64,000 bases of DNA from contig JACJYY010000005.1 in NCBI GenBank assembly GCA_020635875.1, positions 253,342 to 317,341 of the forward strand. The letters are read 5' to 3'. Below the pieces are notes generated by a model. It was not told the DNA's origin and searched no databases. It worked only from the letters and a program-made list of their open reading frames with translations. Origin of the DNA: Flavobacteriales bacterium. GTDB taxonomy: Bacteria > Bacteroidota > Bacteroidia > Flavobacteriales > Flavobacteriaceae. Position numbers and translations under genes: made by a program. Positions 59,090-64,000 of the stretch are shown here, one piece after another (position 1 is the stretch's first letter; every line of letters begins with the position of its first letter).

Positions 59090-60132
59090 GCGATTTCTAT
59101 TGATAAATTAATTTCGTAGTCTGTATCGGTTTGAATTATGTTAAGCTTGTGCTGATTAGGATACATATAATTGAGACGAGTGATACTGTTTTTAACGCCT
59201 TTTTCGGTTTTACCTTCTTTTGTAGTAATCTCAGCCACAATTTCATTTTTCACATTCATATCAAGTCCTTTTTCATGTAGGATTATAGCAATTGAAATCT
59301 CAGATTCTCGGTCTGGATTAGCCCCATACTTAAAGGCATTTTCGATAAAAGAAATCAAAATTAATGGCGCAATATTTTTGCCCTGATGGTCTCCCTCTAT
59401 CGTAAAATTAACTGTGGTACTTTCGTCCAAACGTAACCGTTGTAAAGCAATATAATCTTTGATATAGGTTAGTTCTTTGGCAATCGGTACTACATCTGCT
59501 ATACTTTCTGTAACCACATAACGCATCATACTGGACAATTTTAAAACGGCCTCTGGTGCTTCGTCTGATTTTTCGAGTGTTAAAGCGTAGATACTATTAA
59601 GCGTATTAAACAAAAAGTGGGGATTGATTTGTGCCTTTAAATAGGAAACTTCGGCTTTTAGTTTTTCACTTTTGATTTTGGCCAATTGGTTATTGACTCT
59701 CAAGACAAAGGAAAGAATCATCACAAACAAAAACAGAATGAAAAACCGTAACTCTTTATTAAAATAAATAGCTTTTTGTGGTACACATTTAACACGTCCA
59801 TCAATATGATGACTATCACAATAATCTATATCAATAAAGTAACGCGGTAAATATTTGATGACAAAATAACTTCCTACAATGGCCAATAACAGTAAGAAGT
59901 ACCGTTTTGGAAAATATAATTTAGGGATGTAAAAGAAGTAATTGGCGTAGAAAAAAACCAATAACAACAGATATGATAGTTGGCTTCGTTGATAGTGGGG
60001 TACATTAAAAAAACCTCTTTCCATCTCTAGATAAGTAAAGGAGATGAGCGGTATGCTCAAAAAAGCGATACTCCCTAAGAGATGCAATACAATGTTCTTA
60101 TTCATATAATTTTTTAAACCCTTCATAAACAA
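59086..60132 (-). CDS. LytS-type sensor histidine kinase (His_kinase family)
   Basis: The 348-residue membrane protein has four predicted hydrophobic segments (about 15-35, 50-70, 78-96, 128-145) followed by a kinase core. The phosphoacceptor H172 is in QINPHFLFNTLNS, and the ATP-binding N-box is ISFIENAFKYG. This is the short LytS/YehU type with no large sensor domain. Cognate LytTR regulator overlaps it by 4 bases. The start could also be the Met at residue 10. What it senses is unknown. Confidence 0.92.
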   Translation of the reverse strand: MFMKGLKNYMNKNIVLHLLGSIAFLSIPLISFTYLEMERGFFNVPHYQRSQLSYLLLLVFFYANYFFYIPKLYFPKRYFLLLLAIVGSYFVIKYLPRYFIDIDYCDSHHIDGRVKCVPQKAIYFNKELRFFILFLFVMILSFVLRVNNQLAKIKSEKLKAEVSYLKAQINPHFLFNTLNSIYALTLEKSDEAPEAVLKLSSMMRYVVTESIADVVPIAKELTYIKDYIALQRLRLDESTTVNFTIEGDHQGKNIAPLILISFIENAFKYGANPDRESEISIAIILHEKGLDMNVKNEIVAEITTKEGKTEKGVKNSITRLNYMYPNQHKLNIIQTDTDYEINLSIEIA

Positions 60133-60169
60133 TTCAAAACTAAGAACTTAAATCTAATGATTTTTTCAA

Positions 60170-60188
60170 AAGAGGTAAAATACCTCTT
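60170..60188. terminator. Possible hairpin between the kinase and EEP genes
   Basis: AAGAGGTA and TACCTCTT pair with a 3-base loop past the EEP stop codon. No T tract follows on the coding strand; confidence is low. Confidence 0.35.
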
Positions 60189-60204
60189 GGACAGGGTGAA
60201 TTTT

Positions 60205-61242
60205 CTATTGGTCAACTTCTCTGATAAGGGTAATATACACAGGAAAATGGTCACTATACCCCGCTTCATTTATAGTGTTCCTTTGTGGATAACCTTTGTA
60301 CTTTCCTTTGTTTTGCCGCAAAAATGGGGGGTTAAAAATGTGTGCTTGTCTCAACTGAAACCCGCTGTACTCTTTATTAATAAAGGCCTTTGAAACTATA
60401 ATTTGGTCAAACAATTCCCATTTATCATTGTATGCTAATGTGCCCAAACCTTTTTCTTCCGACAGGGCAAACATTGGATTAAATAGTAGGTGTACTTCAT
60501 CTGGTTTACCAACGGCATGTAGTTCCTTGAGTATGCTTATATCTGCAGGGCCATCATTGAAGTCTCCCATTGTGATGATTTTGGCATTAGGGTTTATTAC
60601 AATCAATGAGTCTATTATTTTACGATTAAGTTGAGCGGCTGCGATTCGTCTGGGTTGACTTCTTTTTTCGCCACCATAACGGGAGGGCCAGTGATTGACC
60701 AATAGATGAATTTCTTCTTGATCCAACTTACCTGTTACCAATAACTGATCACGGGTATATATCCTTTGACCATCAGTGTCAAACAATACGACATGATGCT
60801 TGGAGGTACTGGTCGGTACAAAATAGTGCTTTTGGTACAATAAAGCGACATCAATTCCTCTACTGTCCGGTGATTCGTAATGAATGATTTCGTACTCCAA
60901 ATCCCGCAACTGTTCAGAGTGTATCAAATCTTCGATTACCTGTCTGTTTTCGACTTCGCACAAACCAATTAGTGTCGGATATTGCCCTTCATCTGCCCCT
61001 ATCAATCGTATGGCTTTCGCCAAATTTTCTATTTTTTGTCGGTACTTGGCACTATTCCACCGTTTTTCCCCTAAAGGAGTGTACTCATCATCAAACTTTT
61101 TGGGATTTTTGATGGTGTCAAAAAGGTTTTCGGCATTGTAAAACGCTACAATATGTTGTGTGTATAGTTTTTTTTGGGCTTGACCCAAAGTCAGAAAGAA
61201 ACATAAAAACACAATGAAATTTACTACTTTCTTATCCCACAT
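60205..61242 (-). CDS. Exported endonuclease/exonuclease/phosphatase-fold protein
   Basis: The 345-residue protein has a signal peptide (about 1-22, ending GQAQ) and the EEP fold. Seen: FYNAENLFDT (N and E residues), LCEVENR (metal E), LLVNHWPSRYGGE (His), MGDFNDGP (D/N), and GYSDHFPV (D-H). These match Mg-dependent DNases and phosphodiesterases. Because it is exported it could digest extracellular nucleic acid for phosphate or DNA uptake. It starts 11 bases inside the end of the Zn-ribbon gene, so they form one operon. The exact substrate is inferred. Confidence 0.87.
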   Translation of the reverse strand: MWDKKVVNFIVFLCFFLTLGQAQKKLYTQHIVAFYNAENLFDTIKNPKKFDDEYTPLGEKRWNSAKYRQKIENLAKAIRLIGADEGQYPTLIGLCEVENRQVIEDLIHSEQLRDLEYEIIHYESPDSRGIDVALLYQKHYFVPTSTSKHHVVLFDTDGQRIYTRDQLLVTGKLDQEEIHLLVNHWPSRYGGEKRSQPRRIAAAQLNRKIIDSLIVINPNAKIITMGDFNDGPADISILKELHAVGKPDEVHLLFNPMFALSEEKGLGTLAYNDKWELFDQIIVSKAFINKEYSGFQLRQAHIFNPPFLRQNKGKYKGYPQRNTINEAGYSDHFPVYITLIREVDQ

Positions 61243-61591
61243 AACCTTGTTTGATTACCAAATAAAAATAATCATCATCTACGGGTAAATAGCCGTGTTC
61301 GTAACAGAAATAGTACACCACTCCTTTCTGCGTAGTGTAGGTATTGGTCAAATACTGGAAATTAAACCCTTTGACGACTAACTGTTCTCTATGTACTTTG
61401 GTTTTGCCTGTAGTATTTAAATCGGATAATATGCGACGGTTTTTCTTTAAGATAGTGTTCACCTCTCGAACATACTTTCTTGAATCTACATTTTGTTTGT
61501 TGTTGTGGCTCGCTCGGCACTGATCAGAACAAAATTTCTTATCAATTCTTCCTACAATAGAGTCACCACATTCTGGACATTGTCTTTCCAT
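61232..61591 (-). CDS. Zn-ribbon protein
   Basis: The 119-residue cytosolic protein starts with a four-cysteine zinc knuckle: CPECG (C5, C8) and CSDQC (about C21, C25). The remainder has helices and a beta section, without further motifs. The family resembles the DUF2116-like Zn-ribbon proteins. It overlaps the EEP gene by 11 bases and is divergent from ssb, sharing a control region with it. No function is known; nucleic-acid binding is plausible for such a knuckle. Confidence 0.75.
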   Translation of the reverse strand: MERQCPECGDSIVGRIDKKFCSDQCRASHNNKQNVDSRKYVREVNTILKKNRRILSDLNTTGKTKVHREQLVVKGFNFQYLTNTYTTQKGVVYYFCYEHGYLPVDDDYFYLVIKQGYVG

Positions 61592-61604
61592 GTGTTTATT
61601 GGTT

Positions 61605-61725
61605 GTTTGGTGGACTGCGAATGTACAATTATCCGATTACAAACGGATATAAACGGATAAAAATGTTTTTATACGGATAAAAGACGACTCAACGATTTGA
61701 GTGTTCACACATTTGCACCAAACAA
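61605..61725. promoter_or_regulatory. Divergent promoter region with symmetric leader sequences
   Basis: The two transcripts would begin with near-mirror sequences: TTGTTTGGTG at 61605-61614 and CACCAAACAA at 61716-61725 are perfect reverse complements. Each is preceded (in its own direction) by a near-consensus -7 element, TACATTCG (61620-61627, minus) and CACATTTG (61708-61715, plus), each with one mismatch to TAnnTTTG. No good -33 element was seen on either side, suggesting activator dependence. Confidence 0.5.
61630..61679. promoter_or_regulatory. CGGATA repeat cluster (candidate operator)
   Basis: CGGATA occurs at 61644, 61654 and 61674 in the same orientation and as its complement TATCCG at 61630-61635. 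The 10- and 20-base spacings place the copies on the same helix face. The cluster sits between the two divergent promoters and is the likely binding site for a shared regulator. Confidence 0.6.
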
Positions 61726-61752
61726 TTTTACTAACTATTAAAATCAATTATT

Positions 61753-62088
61753 ATGAAAAATTTAAGAAACTCAGTACAGTTAATCGGACGTTTAGGAGCT
61801 AAACCAGAAGTAAGAACTTTTGATAACGGAAAGAAAATGGCCAAATTATCATTAGCAACTTCCGAAATTTTTAAGGATCAGTCAGGCGAAAAAGTCACTA
61901 GAACAACTTGGCACAACTTGGTGGCTTGGGGCAAAACCGCTACAATCTTAGAAAATCACACGGACAAAGGCAATGAAATTGCGGTTGAAGGCAAACTCAC
62001 TTATAGTAATTACACCGATAAAGAAGGCGTTGAGCGTTATGTAACGGAGATTGTTGTGAATGAGTTAGTGCTTTTGGGAGGGAAATAA
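61753..62088 (+). CDS. ssb: Single-stranded DNA-binding protein, tail-less
   Basis: The 111-residue protein is an OB-fold SSB (SVQLIGRLGAKPEVRTF and TTWHNLVAWGKTATIL are typical). It ends NELVLLGGK with no acidic, intrinsically disordered tail, so the usual docking site for recombination and repair enzymes is absent. It probably is an accessory paralogue rather than the main SSB. It is followed after 12 bases by a tyrosine recombinase, which suggests a shared role in DNA processing. Confidence 0.93.
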   Translation: MKNLRNSVQLIGRLGAKPEVRTFDNGKKMAKLSLATSEIFKDQSGEKVTRTTWHNLVAWGKTATILENHTDKGNEIAVEGKLTYSNYTDKEGVERYVTEIVVNELVLLGGK

Positions 62089-62100
62089 CAGCTAAGTGTC

Positions 62101-63246
62101 ATGAGCAAGTACAAAACTATTACGTTGAAGCATTTGTTCATTGGGGGACAAAAGCAAATTGGTTTGCAGTTTTATCCTGATAAGGTCATTCATGCCATGA
62201 TAAAGACTTTACCAGACCCGAAATGGAGTACTGCTTTTGGTATGGTCTATCTGCCCAACACCCAAGCGAATCTGGATTTGATTTATCATACTTTCAAAGG
62301 AATTGCTTGGGTCAACGGGGCTACTTTTTATGCTAAAAAATCAAGAGCTAAGGGTTTTACTCCTGAGTCGGTCAATTGCTTTCGCAAAAGGGTCATGGCT
62401 GACGGGTATCGTACTTGCCCTGAGTCCTATTTGAGAAAACTGGAGTTAAAACACTATGCGTTTAATACCTCTCAGACATACATTAACATGTTTGAACTTT
62501 TTATTAATCACTACAGCGAATATGACTTATTGTCCATCAACGAAGAAATGATTAGAGAGTATTTGCACGCATTGGTTTTGGAAAATAAATCTACTTCTTA
62601 CATCAATCAAATGATTAATAGCATTAAATTCTATTACGAAATTGTGGAAGAAATGCCCAACCGATTCTATTCCATCGAACGCCCTCGAAAAAAAGAATCT
62701 TTGCCCAAAGTTATTTCCTTGGAAGAGGTGCAAGACATCATTACAAACACCAATAATCTTAAACATAAGTGTATTGTTTGTCTATTGTACTCTTCTGGTT
62801 TACGACGTGGTGAATTGCTCAATTTAAAACTTGAGGATATTGATAGTAAACGCATGGTGATAAAAATCCTTGACGGCAAAGGTGGACGAGACCGATTAAC
62901 GGTATTGAGCGAAAGTGTGTTGGTGGACTTACGAAGGTACTTTTTGATATGGCGACCACATACCTATTTGTTTGAGGGAAAACCAAACGTAAAATATAGT
63001 GCTGAAAGTGTGTCCAAAATTATTAAAATCGCTGCGGCAAAAGCAGGCATCAAAAAGAGGATTACACCCCATATGCTTAGACACAGTTTTGCCACTCATC
63101 TTTTAGAAAATGGAACTGACTTAAGGTACATACAATCACTTTTGGGTCACAGCAGTCCAAAAACTACTGAAGTGTATACACATGTGGCGGTAAACAATAT
63201 TCAATTAATCAAAAGTCCTATTGAATTGTTGAATTTGAAAAACTGA
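62101..63246 (+). CDS. Tyrosine recombinase/integrase
   Basis: The 381-residue protein has an N-terminal unknown domain (about 1-105), a SAM-like arm domain (about 110-190) and the phage integrase catalytic domain (about 200-370). Catalytic residues are R235 (SGLRRGELL), K260 (DGKGGRDR), H324 and R327 (TPHMLRHSF), H350 (LLGHSS) and Y359 (EVYTH), so it should be active. It shows no IntI-type insertion. It follows ssb by 12 bases. It could be a mobile-element integrase or a resolvase of a chromosomal locus; no att pair was found. Confidence 0.93.
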   Translation: MSKYKTITLKHLFIGGQKQIGLQFYPDKVIHAMIKTLPDPKWSTAFGMVYLPNTQANLDLIYHTFKGIAWVNGATFYAKKSRAKGFTPESVNCFRKRVMADGYRTCPESYLRKLELKHYAFNTSQTYINMFELFINHYSEYDLLSINEEMIREYLHALVLENKSTSYINQMINSIKFYYEIVEEMPNRFYSIERPRKKESLPKVISLEEVQDIITNTNNLKHKCIVCLLYSSGLRRGELLNLKLEDIDSKRMVIKILDGKGGRDRLTVLSESVLVDLRRYFLIWRPHTYLFEGKPNVKYSAESVSKIIKIAAAKAGIKKRITPHMLRHSFATHLLENGTDLRYIQSLLGHSSPKTTEVYTHVAVNNIQLIKSPIELLNLKN

Positions 63247-63276
63247 TTAAATGAATATCATATAATTAAAGAAACT

Positions 63277-63295
63277 AGTTACCGTATTGGTAACT
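63277..63295. promoter_or_regulatory. Operator-like inverted repeat upstream of higBA
   Basis: AGTTACC and GGTAACT (7-bp arms, 5-base spacer) lie just before the promoter element, in the position expected for HigA autorepression. Confidence 0.55.
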
Positions 63296-63299
63296 TTTA

Positions 63300-63307
63300 T
63301 ATCTTTG
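63300..63307 (+). promoter_or_regulatory. Promoter -7 element of higBA
   Basis: TATCTTTG is an exact TAnnTTTG match, 15 bases before the GTG start codon. Confidence 0.5.
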
Positions 63308-63321
63308 TAACGAACTAAGTT

Positions 63322-63615
63322 GTGAGAATAATCGCGAAAAGAACACTACGTGAATTCTGGGAAAAACATACCGATTGTGAAGAACAGTTAAAATCATGGT
63401 ACAGAGAAACAGAAAAAGCGCAGTGGAAAAACTTAAATGAATTAAAAAGAGAGTATCCAAGTACTAGTATACTCAAGGAAAATCAAGTTGTTTACAACAT
63501 TAAAGGCAACAATTACCGTCTAATTGTAAAATTCAATTTTGAGTTTCAATTATGTTGGATTCGATTTGTAGGAACTCACTCCGAATATGATAAAATTGAT
63601 GCTAATAACATTTAA
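63322..63615 (+). CDS. higB: HigB-type mRNA interferase toxin
   Basis: The 97-residue protein fits the HigB family: RIIAKRTLREFWEKH at the start, the GNNYRLIVKFNFEFQLCWIRFVGTHSEYDKID part at the end. HigB cleaves mRNA on translating ribosomes. It begins at a GTG (63322) and lies upstream of the antitoxin gene (2-base gap), the reverse order typical of higBA. An operator-like repeat overlaps its promoter. Confidence 0.88.
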   Translation: MRIIAKRTLREFWEKHTDCEEQLKSWYRETEKAQWKNLNELKREYPSTSILKENQVVYNIKGNNYRLIVKFNFEFQLCWIRFVGTHSEYDKIDANNI

Positions 63616-63617
63616 TT

Positions 63618-63974
63618 ATGAATATACGACCTATTAGAACCGAACAAGACTATCAAAATGCATTGGCGAGACTTGAGTTAATTTTTGATGCTAAAAAAGA
63701 AACTCCTCAAGGTGATGAGCTTGAGATTCTTTCCATTTTAATTGACAAATACGAAAACGAAAACTTCCCAATCGAATTGCCTAATCCGATTGAAGCCATA
63801 AAGTTCAGAATGGAACAAATGGGTATGAAACAAAAGGATTTAGCAGAGGTCGTGGGTTTTAAAAGTCGAGTAAGTGAGATTTTAAATAAAAAGCGAAAAC
63901 TTACTCTTGATATGATTAGAAAATTAAATGTTGCGCTTCATATTCCCACCGAAGTGCTCATTCAAGATTATTAA
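63618..63974 (+). CDS. higA: HigA-type antitoxin (HTH)
   Basis: The 118-residue protein has an N-terminal helical region and a C-terminal XRE-type helix-turn-helix (MKQKDLAEVVGFKSRVSEIL and RKLNVALHIPTEVL). HigA neutralises HigB and represses its own operon. It follows higB by 2 bases. Confidence 0.88.
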   Translation: MNIRPIRTEQDYQNALARLELIFDAKKETPQGDELEILSILIDKYENENFPIELPNPIEAIKFRMEQMGMKQKDLAEVVGFKSRVSEILNKKRKLTLDMIRKLNVALHIPTEVLIQDY

Positions 63975-63975
63975 A

Positions 63976-63983
63976 TATATTTG
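63976..63983 (+). promoter_or_regulatory. Possible promoter -7 element at the window end
   Basis: TATATTTG matches TAnnTTTG a few bases after the higA stop codon; its gene would start beyond the window. Confidence 0.3.
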
Positions 63984-64000
63984 CAGTAAAACCAAAGTGG

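Noticed and set aside
62101..63974. Integron-like arrangement (integrase followed by a toxin-antitoxin cassette).
   Set aside because: The recombinase lacks the IntI-specific insertion, no attC-like hairpin borders higBA, and the orientation does not fit the classic arrangement.

Overview
The window reads as a chromosomal segment of a member of the Flavobacteriaceae (phylum Bacteroidota), probably aquatic. The evidence: the DNA is AT-rich; promoters resemble the flavobacterial TTG-(17-20)-TAnnTTTG type; several proteins carry type IX secretion (T9SS) C-terminal sorting domains; there is a PorZ-like protein, a 'gliding motility-associated' type B sorting domain, a MurF-Alr fusion, DUF4249 lipoproteins, TonB-dependent receptors, and bacillithiol enzymes (BshC and a bacilliredoxin). 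The genus cannot be named from sequence alone. No rRNA, complete tRNA or CRISPR array was seen.

Layout. 0-0.6 kb: the 3' end of bioB. 0.6-4.1 kb: lpxH, a CBS-domain protein, and a bacilliredoxin-plsC-acyl-ACP desaturase run. 4.1-15.5 kb: a long minus-strand series (SCO protein, feoA, feoB, lipoprotein, uvrC, patatin/barrel protein, DUF3108, M23 peptidase, pgi). 15.6-20.5 kb: gpsA, a PorZ-like propeller protein, two very short PID-CTERM-like proteins, and asd. 20.6-26.3 kb: two related secreted plant-type alpha-amylases with starch-binding-like modules, a Kazal-like domain and T9SS tails. 26.4-35.8 kb: murF-alr, then a plus-strand operon (unknown gene, rsmI, rbfA, FtsX-type permease), then a nitronate-monooxygenase-like protein and bshC. 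35.9-39.1 kb: a lipoprotein gene with an insertion sequence placed one base after its stop codon. 39.0-48.6 kb: an apparent operon of a 2143-residue repeat-rich surface protein, a TonB-dependent receptor and a DUF4249 lipoprotein. 48.7-53.0 kb: an MBL hydrolase-S8 protease-M1 peptidase operon. 53.2-58.3 kb: a toxin-antitoxin pair, a lipoprotein with a frameshifted signal peptide, lepA, another lipoprotein and a Lys/Cys-rich small protein. 58.4-60.1 kb: a LytS/LytTR two-component pair. 60.2-64.0 kb: a divergent cluster of nucleic-acid-related genes (secreted EEP-fold nuclease/phosphatase and Zn-ribbon protein; tail-less SSB and tyrosine recombinase), then higBA.

How the genes work together. 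Much of the window is core metabolism and envelope work: lipid A, phospholipid and peptidoglycan synthesis, iron uptake, central carbon, translation factors and bacillithiol redox. The accessory parts are cell-surface and secretory: amylases, the giant repeat protein with its receptor, and exported proteases. The least explained signals are a helically phased set of CGGATA repeats between the EEP/Zn-ribbon and ssb/recombinase operons, the tandem PID-CTERM-like miniproteins, the Kazal domains inside amylases, and the giant-protein/TonB/DUF4249 operon. None of these is proven to be a new system; the checks that would decide are given with each finding.
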